This document shows positions 34,555-42,250 of a stretch of 64,000 nt of DNA, piece by piece; position 1 is the stretch's first letter, and every line of letters begins with the position of its first letter. The DNA comes from Flavobacterium caseinilyticum (lineage in GTDB: Bacteria > Bacteroidota > Bacteroidia > Flavobacteriales > Flavobacteriaceae). A program made the position numbers and the translations under genes. Location: positions 62,001-126,000 of the forward strand of contig NZ_SMFM01000009.1 of assembly GCF_004349085.1 (NCBI RefSeq). The letters are read 5' to 3'. The notes beneath the pieces were generated by a model. It was not told the origin of the DNA. It worked only from the letters and a program-made list of their open reading frames with translations, and made no database searches.

Positions 34555-35289
34555 TTATAATTGTTTTTTCATAGAACCACAAGTAAGCATTTTCGAACCG
34601 TAGTAAGGATTTTTTATTTCTTTGCTTTCACTTATCCAAATAGCCCCTTTTCCTTCATTATACATAGGACAAAAATCTTGATATAGTTTTTGTTTTGCTC
34701 CAAATATTTTTATCAAATCATTCACATCTTTACTCAACATCGCAAAATGTTCTCTTTGGTGGTCAATTTTCCCACCATTATCACCAATGTGTTCTGCGTG
34801 TTCTTTAGCATCATCAGCAATATCAATATATTCTGTTTTCAATTTTGGATCTATTGCATTAGTATTGACTTTATTGAAAGTTGCATATAATGCTTTACCC
34901 GCATTGGCTGCTCCTTTTGTATCGTCTTTTGTGAGTGCGTTTTTGAGTTTTAAATAACCAGAGATTATTTCGCTTGTTGAAAATGTTGTTTGGGTAACCG
35001 ATGTAGCTTCAGTATTAACTTCAACTGTTGTTGTATCATTATGACTATGACTACCATCAGTATGATCATGAGCTGCTTCATTTTGTACAACTGGTTCGGT
35101 TAATTCCATTCCACATTTTGAACATTTTTCACCTTTTTTTCCTGTAACCTCTGGGTGCATTGGACACGCGTATAATTGCGAGGTACTCTCTGTTGTTTCC
35201 GAATTAGTTGTTGCAGCTTCTTTATTTTTTTGATTACAAGAAACTAGTACAAATGCCATCGCTATGGCTGAAAGGATTAGATTTTTCAT
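34555..35289 (-). CDS. HMBD-DUF3347 lipoprotein
   Basis: From ATG 35289, 244 residues; the longer upstream frame has no signal. The lipobox is IAMAFVLVSC. An HMBD follows ([20 protein letters not shown] followed by GM), then a His-rich linker (HDHTDGSHSHND), then a DUF3347 helical domain ending with the family's metal-type signature: FCPMYNEGKGAIWISES, NPYYGSKMLTCG. It probably binds copper in the periplasm. First gene of the closely packed cus operon; its signal peptide closely resembles that of the 25021 lipoprotein. Confidence 0.88.
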   Translation of the reverse strand: MKNLILSAIAMAFVLVSCNQKNKEAATTNSETTESTSQLYACPMHPEVTGKKGEKCSKCGMELTEPVVQNEAAHDHTDGSHSHNDTTTVEVNTEATSVTQTTFSTSEIISGYLKLKNALTKDDTKGAANAGKALYATFNKVNTNAIDPKLKTEYIDIADDAKEHAEHIGDNGGKIDHQREHFAMLSKDVNDLIKIFGAKQKLYQDFCPMYNEGKGAIWISESKEIKNPYYGSKMLTCGSMKKQL

Positions 35290-35479
35290 TTTATTATTTT
35301 TTTTAATTGATATTGTTGGTATTTGCAACATTTTTTGATGAATATTTTTTTGAAAACCCATTTTTATATAGAAATTAATTTTTTCATTTTATAGGGTCAT
35401 TAAAATCATTGCATCCTTATTATTGGTATCATGTGCATTGAATTAAACTAAAAGGAAATTTAAAATTTATGCGACTGGA

Positions 35480-36106
35480 TTATTTTTTCTTTCCCTCCGT
35501 TTTAGCCATTTCCATTCCACATTTAGGACATTCCCCCGGTTTGTCAGAAGTTGAGCCATCCATTGGACAAACATATTTTGTTACAATTTTAGTTTTAGGT
35601 TGACTGCCTTTTGTAGCGTGAGTATCTATCTTTTCGGTAATTTTTACCATTCCAGTTCCACATTTAGAACATTTCCCTTCGGTATCAGAAGTTGAGCCGT
35701 CCATTGGACAAACATATTTTGTTACAATTTTAGTTTTAGGTTGACTGCCTTTTGTAGCGTGAGTATCGATCTTTTCGGTAATTTTTACCATCCTAGTTCC
35801 ACATTTAGAACATTTCCCTTCGGTATCAGAAGTTGAGCCGTCCATTGGACAAACATATTTTGTTACAATTTTAGTTTTAGGTTGACTGCCTTTTGTAGCG
35901 TGAGTATCTATTTTTTCAGTGGTTTTTACCATTGTCATTCCACATTTGCTACATTTTCCTTCTATTAAACTCACTTCTTCTGGATGCATTGGGCAAGTAT
36001 AAGTTGTTTTTTGAGCTTCCTTTTGCGAAGATTTTGTAGCTTCTTGAGCTGATGCTACTGTGCTAACTGCTAAGAATACGCTTAGTACGATAATTAGATT
36101 TTTCAT
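35480..36106 (-). CDS. Secreted protein with four HMBD modules
   Basis: A 208-residue exported protein (signal to about residue 20, VASAQ) made almost only of HMBDs: one [10 protein letters not shown] type at residue 36, and three YVCPMDGSTSD modules at residues 84, 131 and 178, each with CSKCG or CPKCGM. Modules are separated by an identical linker (KIDTHATKGSQPKTKIVTK). The middle two have CSKCGT instead of CGM, losing one Met. It is probably a multivalent periplasmic copper buffer. The near-identical DNA repeats suggest recent expansion. Confidence 0.9.
   Translation of the reverse strand: MKNLIIVLSVFLAVSTVASAQEATKSSQKEAQKTTYTCPMHPEEVSLIEGKCSKCGMTMVKTTEKIDTHATKGSQPKTKIVTKYVCPMDGSTSDTEGKCSKCGTRMVKITEKIDTHATKGSQPKTKIVTKYVCPMDGSTSDTEGKCSKCGTGMVKITEKIDTHATKGSQPKTKIVTKYVCPMDGSTSDKPGECPKCGMEMAKTEGKKK
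35560..35982. repeat. 141-bp in-frame tandem repeat (about three units)
   Basis: Units begin at 35560, 35701 and 35842 (each starting CCATTGGACAAACATATT). They are exactly 141 bp (47 codons) apart; the first two spans are almost identical and the third degrades toward its right end. The unit codes for one HMBD plus linker, so slippage changes module number without shifting the frame. Confidence 0.9.
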
Positions 36107-36209
36107 TTTTTACAGTTTTAATTAATTGTTTATAATATTAACACTGATCAATTGCAAGCCATTTTAATCGTTTATCAAATTTACATTTGATATTTTAGAA
36201 ATTAATAGT

Positions 36210-37262
36210 TTACATTTTTATTACAACCCCATTTGGTTTTTTACCAACATTGATTGTTTTAGTAACGGTATGATTGGTAACATTTACAACAGAAACTGTA
36301 TTTGCTGTTTGGTTGGTTACATAGGCAGTGTTTCCGTCTATAGTGAAAGAAATTGCGTGAGCACCAGCACCCGTATTAAAAGCGCCACCGTGCATCCACA
36401 TCATCATACCAGCATCCCAAGTCCAATAATGTACTTTTCCATTCATTGGATCTGAAACCCATAATTCGCTTTTTGTTCCGTTGTGTGAGGCAATTCCAGG
36501 CATAAATCCTAAAATAATAGTTTGGTCAACGGCATTTGTAGCTACGTTTATAACAGAAATAGATTGTCCGTCTTCGTTATCAACATACATTTTACCATCT
36601 GTACCAGTCCAAGCTCCAACAGGATTGTTACCAACTGTAACCGTTGCAACTACTGATTTTGATGCTACATTGATTACTGAAACGTTATCATCATCGCCAT
36701 TAGCAACATAGGCTTTTGTCCCGTCCGAAGAGAAAGTTAATTCTGCAGGCATCATACCTACAGTAATTGTACTTTTCAACGCATAAGTTGTAGCGTCATA
36801 CACCAATACTTTTCCGTTCATATCCATTTGAGGCACCCAAATTTCTGCACCATTTGGAGAATAAATAGTATTGTGGTTCATTACAGGTAAACCCATTTTT
36901 TTAACAATTGAACCAGTTGTTGCATCAATAACAACAAGTTTACCCGACATAGTTCCTGTCACTGCGTGTCCTGCGCTTAAATCCATTCCCGGAACTCCAA
37001 TTGCAAGATGATTTGAATGTGAAGAAATATGGTGTGGCCACATTATCATATCTGTACCGGTTCCCATCAATGGAATAGTACCTGTAACTTCATTAGTTGA
37101 TAATTTGATTACTGAAATTGTTGCATCTTCACCATTGACAACATACGCTGCTGGATAATTAACGTTTAATGCTGCATTTGTCATATCCATATTATCATCT
37201 TTATTACAAGATGATAAAAGTATTGCTCCAATTATTGATGCGGTAAAAGATATATTCTTCAT
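36210..37262 (-). CDS. YncE-type beta-propeller lipoprotein (copy 2)
   Basis: A 350-residue protein with a lipobox (IGAILLSSC) and repeated YVTN blades (KAYVANGDDDNVSVINVA, KMYVDNEDGQSISVINVA, TAYVTNQTANTVSVVNV), ending INVGKKPNGVVIKM as in copy 1 (19407-20471). It carries extra Met/Trp-rich loops (TWDAGMMMWMHGG, TGTDMIMWPHHISSHSNH) not seen in copy 1, plausible Cu(I) ligands. Located 20 bp downstream of an HMA-DUF3347 gene, so probably co-transcribed. Confidence 0.87.
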   Translation of the reverse strand: MKNISFTASIIGAILLSSCNKDDNMDMTNAALNVNYPAAYVVNGEDATISVIKLSTNEVTGTIPLMGTGTDMIMWPHHISSHSNHLAIGVPGMDLSAGHAVTGTMSGKLVVIDATTGSIVKKMGLPVMNHNTIYSPNGAEIWVPQMDMNGKVLVYDATTYALKSTITVGMMPAELTFSSDGTKAYVANGDDDNVSVINVASKSVVATVTVGNNPVGAWTGTDGKMYVDNEDGQSISVINVATNAVDQTIILGFMPGIASHNGTKSELWVSDPMNGKVHYWTWDAGMMMWMHGGAFNTGAGAHAISFTIDGNTAYVTNQTANTVSVVNVTNHTVTKTINVGKKPNGVVIKM

Positions 37263-37282
37263 TTTTTAAAGTTTTAATTTTA

Positions 37283-38128
37283 TTATTTTATTGTTTCTAC
37301 TGTTTTACCACAACTCAACATTTGTGATCCGTAGTAAGGATTTTTAACTGTATTTTCTTTACTTAACCAATTGGCATCTTGCATCGGGCAATATTGATAA
37401 TAAACCGGTTCAGTAAATTTTGAAACTTTTATCAACTCATACGTATTTTTAGATAATGATTTGAAAAGTTCTCTTTGCTTTTTGATATCCTGTGTTTCAG
37501 AAATATTTTTTGCATCAGCAGTTAAATCTTTATAAACTTTCATCCAAGTCATTTGTACATCCATTTTCAATGTTTCCATTTTTACGACAGTGATTGCGGT
37601 TAAAAAATCTTTTGACTTTGCAGAAGCCGTTTTACTATCTGTTTTTACCAAGGCATCTTTCAATGAAAAATAATTATCGAAAACTGGTTTTAGTTGGTCT
37701 GTTCCTTGGTTTTCAGTCATTGTAGAATGGTCGTTCATTTCCATTTTAGTTTCTTCGGATTTTGTTTCCGTTTTTACTGCAACTTTTGCTTCACGATCGT
37801 ATTGACAACATCCCGGAAGTTTTGAATATGCAGCATCTGGAGCAAGGAATTTTTCGCTATCATAACCCGCAAGTGCAATACGTTTTAAGATTTCATCCTG
37901 ATTGGTTTTTTTAGCATCATAAGTAAGCGTAGCCATTTTGGTGTCTTTATTCCAATCAACATTGGCAATTTTCTTGAGACTTCCTGCTTTTTCTATGGTG
38001 GTTTCGCACATTCCACAATTCCCGAATATTTTTACGGTTTCAGTTTTAGCGTTTTTGATTTGCGCATTAGACACTGTGAATGATAGCAATAGAGTTATTG
38101 CCATCACTATTTTTTTTAGTGATTTCAT
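37283..38128 (-). CDS. Secreted HMA-DUF3347 protein
   Basis: A 281-residue exported protein (LLLSFTVSNAQ). Residues ~25-95 form an HMA domain with GNCGMCETTIEKA (CGMC). A short linker has GCCQYDREAKV. The rest is a DUF3347 helical domain ending YYQYCPMQDANWLS and NPYYGSQMLSCGK, the same candidate metal signature as in 34555-35289. The HMA part is a close relative of the single-domain protein at 39878-40240. It probably captures periplasmic copper. It begins the group with the propeller protein. Confidence 0.88.
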   Translation of the reverse strand: MKSLKKIVMAITLLLSFTVSNAQIKNAKTETVKIFGNCGMCETTIEKAGSLKKIANVDWNKDTKMATLTYDAKKTNQDEILKRIALAGYDSEKFLAPDAAYSKLPGCCQYDREAKVAVKTETKSEETKMEMNDHSTMTENQGTDQLKPVFDNYFSLKDALVKTDSKTASAKSKDFLTAITVVKMETLKMDVQMTWMKVYKDLTADAKNISETQDIKKQRELFKSLSKNTYELIKVSKFTEPVYYQYCPMQDANWLSKENTVKNPYYGSQMLSCGKTVETIK

Positions 38129-38229
38129 TGTAAAATAATTTTAAATTGAATTAGTTAAACAAGAACAAAATGACAGCACAACAAAGCCAGCCTTTTGAAA
38201 ATGAAATTAACTGAGAAAGTAAATGATTT

Positions 38230-38246
38230 AAAGCAATAATTGCTTT
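38230..38246. repeat. 17-bp perfect palindrome
   Basis: AAAGCAAT-A-ATTGCTTT, between the start of the HMA-DUF3347 gene (minus strand) and the stop of the upstream Cys-rich gene. It could be an operator for the former or a weak terminator for the latter. Confidence 0.5.
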
Positions 38247-38281
38247 TGATTTGACACAATTATGGCTATCAAATTTAAAAT

Positions 38282-38650
38282 TTAGCCTATTTTTGGTATA
38301 AGCCATAAAGAATTGAAACCAGAAGAAATGGAGGTTTCGTAATTGTAAAAATTTTGTTTTTCTGAAAAGAAATTAAAAATATTTTTATTAAAGTTCAATT
38401 CATTAATAGAAACAGATGTGTTGCAAGAAGAAGCACAACCACATTTAGAATGGCTGCATTTTCCTCCACAACCTTTATGATTTTTATTCTTCGAATGATT
38501 ATCACCTTCGCAACAATCTTTTTTATCTGTTTTAGAAGAGATTTCTTTTTTGCAAGATTGTTTTTCTGAATTGTTTCCACACGCAAAAGTTACCATTGGC
38601 ATCAAGAAGAAGCCAAGTACAACGATTAATAAAATGTGAAACTTTTTCAT
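38282..38650 (-). CDS. Small secreted Cys-rich protein (DUF6660-like tail)
   Basis: 122 residues from ATG 38650 (an upstream in-frame start adds 18 codons without signal character). Signal MKKFHILLIVVLGFFLMPMV with TFACG. The mature middle is Cys/Lys/His-rich (CKKEISSKTDKKDCCEG, CGGKCSHSKCGCASSCN). The C-terminus is YETSISSGFNSLWLIPKIG, related to the tails of 39366-39722 and 58185-58508. Cysteine number and spacing suggest metal binding outside the cytoplasm. The function is unknown. Confidence 0.72.
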   Translation of the reverse strand: MKKFHILLIVVLGFFLMPMVTFACGNNSEKQSCKKEISSKTDKKDCCEGDNHSKNKNHKGCGGKCSHSKCGCASSCNTSVSINELNFNKNIFNFFSEKQNFYNYETSISSGFNSLWLIPKIG

Positions 38651-38770
38651 TTGTATAGAAAATCTAATATTGGACAAAGTTAGAGAAATAATCTTAATTT
38701 TCAATAAAGACTTGTTAAAAAAATTTCATCACTACTATTTTGTTTTGATTTATATTCTCATTAAAAGTAT
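38651..38770. other. Intergenic, nothing recognised
   Basis: AT-rich upstream region of the Cys-rich gene; no clear TAnnTTTG element was found. Confidence 0.3.
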
Positions 38771-39120
38771 TATTAGGGAAGCAAATAGATGAAGACTAAA
38801 CTACTTAAATCTTTGTTATGAGTGTTAATCTCATCTATGTAAAAATTTAAATCATATAAATGGATTAATTCCTCATTATTATCTGGTATTTGAGCCAGTT
38901 GATATAAATTTTAGTTTTTCAGGAAAACTATTATATCGAAATTTTGAGTTTTCTCATCATAATCTAAAGTTAGAAATTTGAATTCACTAGCTTTTAATGT
39001 AATTTCATGGAAGATATATGACTATTCAAATCCATCGATAATTTTATCAATTCTTTCCGTTTGTGGAATAAAAGCGATGAATTTCCAGTTCTTCAGTTGG
39101 GATACGTTATCAATTAACTG
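38771..39120 (-). pseudogene. Decayed hypothetical gene with two in-frame stops
   Basis: On the minus strand one frame reads coherently through ~115 codons (QLKNWKFIAFIPQTERIDKI, FKFLTLDYDEKTQNFDIIVF, LIHLYDLNFYIDEINTHNKD) interrupted by one TAG after DGFE and one TAA after FLKN. No frameshift is needed and no start is preserved. The family is not recognised. It separates two paralogous Cys-rich genes that face away from each other. Confidence 0.65.
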
Positions 39121-39365
39121 GTTTCATAATCAACAATTATATTTCTTTTAATTTGTAAAAATTACTAATCTACATGTTACAAGTGTTCAGTAAATTAAAA
39201 ACGATCTTTTAGTCCTAAAAACAAAAATACTGATTATCAATTAATTAAACTGTTTTTATTTCAGCGGGGTGTCACTAAACATAATTGAAGAATCAATTAT
39301 AATAGAACATTTACAAAAAAATTAACATTCGAGTCAGCTAATAAAATTGTAGATTTGTGCCCAGT

Positions 39366-39722
39366 ATGACAAAAAAGTTCTACATATTGCTACTCGTTAT
39401 GCTTGGTTTTCTTTTGGGACCAACGCTTACTTATGCGCATGGGACAAAAAAAGAAATGCCATGTTGTAAAAAAGAATTTACAGTAAAAGACTGTTGCAAG
39501 AAAAAAGATTCTAATAAGAAAGAACACAATTGCGATAATAGCTGTGTAGGTAATTCTTGTGGTTGCCCAACTGCTTACTGCGGTTATTCCTCGATACTTT
39601 CTTTCCAAACAGAAAATAATTCTCTTTTTAGTTTTTCAGAAAGGAAACAAAATTACTATTATTCAGAAATCTTTATTTCTTCAGATTTCCGTTCTATCTG
39701 GCTTCCACCTAAAATAAGCTAG
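39366..39722 (+). CDS. Small secreted Cys-rich protein (paralogue)
   Basis: 118 residues from ATG 39366 (a GTG nine bases upstream is less likely). Signal KKFYILLLVMLGFLLGPTLT, very like the 38282 gene. Cys-rich centre (CCKKEFTVKDCCKKKDSNKK, CDNSCVGNSCGCPTAYCGY) and the shared tail (FISSDFRSIWLPPKIS). A TAGATTTG matching the -7 consensus lies at 39350-39357, so the transcript may have almost no leader; no -33 TTG is visible. A probable extracytoplasmic metal binder. Confidence 0.75.
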   Translation: MTKKFYILLLVMLGFLLGPTLTYAHGTKKEMPCCKKEFTVKDCCKKKDSNKKEHNCDNSCVGNSCGCPTAYCGYSSILSFQTENNSLFSFSERKQNYYYSEIFISSDFRSIWLPPKIS

Positions 39723-39877
39723 ATTCATTTCCTGACAGTTACAAATCTGTCTAATCCAAAGCCTGTTTTATGGCTTAAAAAATCATTAAATATTAATCCA
39801 ATCAACGCTATTCATAGCTCTAAATACTATGGTTTCTGTCATGCTCTAGGATTAATTCATTCAAAATTATAAAAACA

Positions 39878-40240
39878 ATGAACTCAATAAAAAAATTATT
39901 GATGGCAATGACTCTATTGCTATCAGTCACTTTCGCCAGCGCGCAAATAAAAAACAAAACAACTGAAACCGTAAAAATCAATGGTAATTGTGGCATGTGC
40001 AAAAAAACTATTGAAACGGCTGCAAACATTGATAAAGTTGCCAAAGTAAATTGGGACACGAACACCAAAACCGCTACAGTTACCTACGATACTAAGAAAA
40101 CCAATCTTGATGCCATACTAAAACGTGTTGCAGATGCTGGATATGACAATGAAAAATTTAGTGCCCCAAATGCTGTTTACGATGAATTGCATGGATGTTG
40201 CCAATATGATAGAGAAGCAAGTCCTAAAAAAGCGGAGTAA
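39878..40240 (+). CDS. Secreted single HMA-domain protein
   Basis: A 120-residue periplasmic protein (LLLSVTFASAQ). HMA domain with GNCGMCKKTIETAANIDKV (CGMC) and the standard C-terminal strand (DAGYDNEKF), then HGCCQYDREA, which is also found after the HMA of 37283-38128. It is a likely copper chaperone or scavenger. It begins a tight + strand series: a TlpA protein starts 28 bp later, followed by another HMA protein and an outer-membrane protein. Confidence 0.88.
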   Translation: MNSIKKLLMAMTLLLSVTFASAQIKNKTTETVKINGNCGMCKKTIETAANIDKVAKVNWDTNTKTATVTYDTKKTNLDAILKRVADAGYDNEKFSAPNAVYDELHGCCQYDREASPKKAE

Positions 40241-40268
40241 TCATAATCAATCATTTAAATTAAATTTC

Positions 40269-40757
40269 ATGTTCAAAATAAAAAATATAATCACATTACT
40301 CTCCCTGATAGCAACTGTTTCTATAGCAAGTGCACAAATAAAAATAGGAGATTCTTTTCCAGATGTTCAGCTTCAAAACAATAAGAACGCTACAGTTAAA
40401 CTAAATACTTTTAAAGGAAAAACAGTTTTGGTAGATTTTTGGGCATCATGGTGCGCACCTTGCCGAATGGCTAACAAAAAATTGGTAAAAATGTATGACC
40501 AATACAAAGGTCAGAATTTTGAAATTGTTGGAATTTCAATTGATATCGATAAATCAAAATGGTTAAAAGCCATTGAAAAAGACAAAATGAAACACCAGCA
40601 ATTAATCGACCCGAAAGGTTTTGATGCCAAAACGGCTGTGGCTTTTGGAGTTGAAGCACTGCCTGAAACCTATCTTTTTGATGCATCAGGAAAACTGATT
40701 GCCATAAACCCAACCGAAGCACAAATAATTGCTCAAATCAAAAAAAACAAAAAATAA
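40269..40757 (+). CDS. TlpA-type periplasmic thioredoxin
   Basis: 162 residues from ATG 40269 (the upstream in-frame extension overlaps the HMA gene and lacks a signal). Signal to SIASAQ, then a TlpA/ResA fold with active site WASWCAPCRM and the cis-Pro loop VEALPETYLFD. It reduces disulfides in periplasmic partners; near HMA proteins and DsbD, the likely clients are Cys metal sites or c-type cytochromes. The stop (40755-40757) is 1 bp from the next ATG. Confidence 0.92.
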   Translation: MFKIKNIITLLSLIATVSIASAQIKIGDSFPDVQLQNNKNATVKLNTFKGKTVLVDFWASWCAPCRMANKKLVKMYDQYKGQNFEIVGISIDIDKSKWLKAIEKDKMKHQQLIDPKGFDAKTAVAFGVEALPETYLFDASGKLIAINPTEAQIIAQIKKNKK

Positions 40758-40758
40758 A

Positions 40759-41286
40759 ATGAAAACATTACATATAAAATTCGTAGCCGCTACACTTTTA
40801 GTATTATTAACTGGTGTAAAATCATATTCTCAAATCACTAAAGCCGAAATAATGGCAACAGGATTAACTTGCTCTATGTGTTCTAATGCTATAAACAAAC
40901 AGTTAAAATCCTTAACTCAAGTTGATAGTATTGGTACCGATTTAAACACCAATACCTTTACTGTTTACTTTAAGAAAAACAATACATTACAACCTAAAGT
41001 GTTGAAAAATGCGGTTGAGAAAGCTGGTTTTTTTGTAGGTTCTATGGTCTTGACCGCAAAGTTTGATACTCCAAAAATTGAAGATAATGCAACAGTAAAA
41101 ATCGATGATGTTACGTATACTTTTATAGATACTAAAAACGCAGTAGCTGATACAGAAGCAAAATTCAGAGTTTTGGATAAAGGTTTTGTAACCCAAAAAG
41201 AGTATAAAAAACTAATTAAATCATATTCAAAATATCCTGGTTATGCCACGGAAAATGAAAATGATTATTATTTAAAAGCCTTATAA
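40759..41286 (+). CDS. Secreted HMA-domain protein with extra C-terminal region
   Basis: 175 residues from ATG 40759. Signal ending KSYSQ. The HMA-like part has ATGLTCSMCSNAINKQLKSL (CSMC) and the C-terminal KAGFFVGSM strand. The remaining ~75 residues (from KIEDNATVKIDDVTYTFIDT) form an unfamiliar beta-rich domain. The HMA is divergent in spacing from the chaperone copies. It lies between TlpA (1 bp) and an outer-membrane protein (2 bp), so it is firmly part of one operon. Confidence 0.82.
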   Translation: MKTLHIKFVAATLLVLLTGVKSYSQITKAEIMATGLTCSMCSNAINKQLKSLTQVDSIGTDLNTNTFTVYFKKNNTLQPKVLKNAVEKAGFFVGSMVLTAKFDTPKIEDNATVKIDDVTYTFIDTKNAVADTEAKFRVLDKGFVTQKEYKKLIKSYSKYPGYATENENDYYLKAL

Positions 41287-41288
41287 AA

Positions 41289-42095
41289 ATGAAATATCTA
41301 TCAATTGTTTTCTTATTACTTGTTTCATTCAAAATAGATGCACAGGAATTATTTGTAGTAACCGAACCCGCTAGTAATGTTCCGGCGGGTTCTATTGGGG
41401 TTCGGGTTGGTCAATCTCTTATGAAAAATCAACTGGAAAGTGGGTCTATGTATAATTTAACGCCCGAAGTTACTTGGGGAATAAATAAAAATATCATGGT
41501 TCGTACCTCAGCTTTTCTTAGTAACCAAGAAAATGGATTGGGACTTAAAGGTGGTGGTTTTTATGCTAAATATCGTTTCTTTTCTGTAGATGATTTACAA
41601 AGTCATTTTAGGATGGCTGCCTTTGGACGATACAGTTATAATAACTCTTTTATTAATCAGGAAGCTATAGACTTAATGGGAGGAAACTCTGGTTACGAAG
41701 CTGGTCTGGTAGCTACTCAGTTAATCCATAAAGTTGCCATAAGTTCTTCTGTAAGTTACGCGCGGGCACTTAATAACAGTGATTATAGCTTTCCGGATTT
41801 TTTGGGTAACAGCGCAGTAAATTATACGTTCTCAGTAGGGAAATTAATGTATCCAAAAAATTATACAAGTTTTAAACAAACCAACATCAATGCGATGCTG
41901 GAATTTACTGGACAAACGATAACCGAAAACGGAAAATCATATCTGGATGTAGTTCCTTCGATTCAGTTTATCATTAACAGTCAGGCGAGAATTGACCTTG
42001 CATACAAAAAAGAATTGTATAGCTCGATGCAACGTGCCACATCTGATGGTGTTTTCTTAAAACTGGAATATACTTTTTTTAATGTGACCAAATAA
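41289..42095 (+). CDS. Outer-membrane beta-barrel-like protein
   Basis: A 268-residue exported protein (signal ending FKIDAQ). Repeated amphipathic strands ending in aromatic residues (GSIGVRVGQSL, HFRMAAFGRYSYNN, DGVFLKLEYTFFNVTK) and a final Phe-rich strand fit an outer-membrane barrel. Met/Ser residues in loops are not remarkable. The specific substrate is unknown. In this operon it could be a partner for copper binding or release. Final gene before a hairpin terminator. Confidence 0.7.
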   Translation: MKYLSIVFLLLVSFKIDAQELFVVTEPASNVPAGSIGVRVGQSLMKNQLESGSMYNLTPEVTWGINKNIMVRTSAFLSNQENGLGLKGGGFYAKYRFFSVDDLQSHFRMAAFGRYSYNNSFINQEAIDLMGGNSGYEAGLVATQLIHKVAISSSVSYARALNNSDYSFPDFLGNSAVNYTFSVGKLMYPKNYTSFKQTNINAMLEFTGQTITENGKSYLDVVPSIQFIINSQARIDLAYKKELYSSMQRATSDGVFLKLEYTFFNVTK

Positions 42096-42139
42096 ATTAC
42101 TTCGCCAAGATTTTAATTTAAATCTAAAGTTCATAAAAT

Positions 42140-42174
42140 AAGTGTTTCGATGGCAAAAGACCATCGAAACACTT
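42140..42174. terminator. Perfect 14-bp hairpin after the HMA-TlpA-OMP operon
   Basis: AAGTGTTTCGATGG (42140-42153) and its exact complement (42161-42174), 7-nt loop. No T tail follows on the + strand, so it may be an mRNA 3' stabiliser or a terminator of another type. Confidence 0.6.
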
Positions 42175-42250
42175 CCTATGGCTTATCGGGAAATGACACG
42201 TGTAAAATCAAATTATCACCAGAACAAATCGTTCTGATTAAACTTATAAA

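Noticed and set aside
35560..35982. CRISPR-like regular array
   Set aside because: The 141-bp units have no spacers and are coding; it is a protein repeat.
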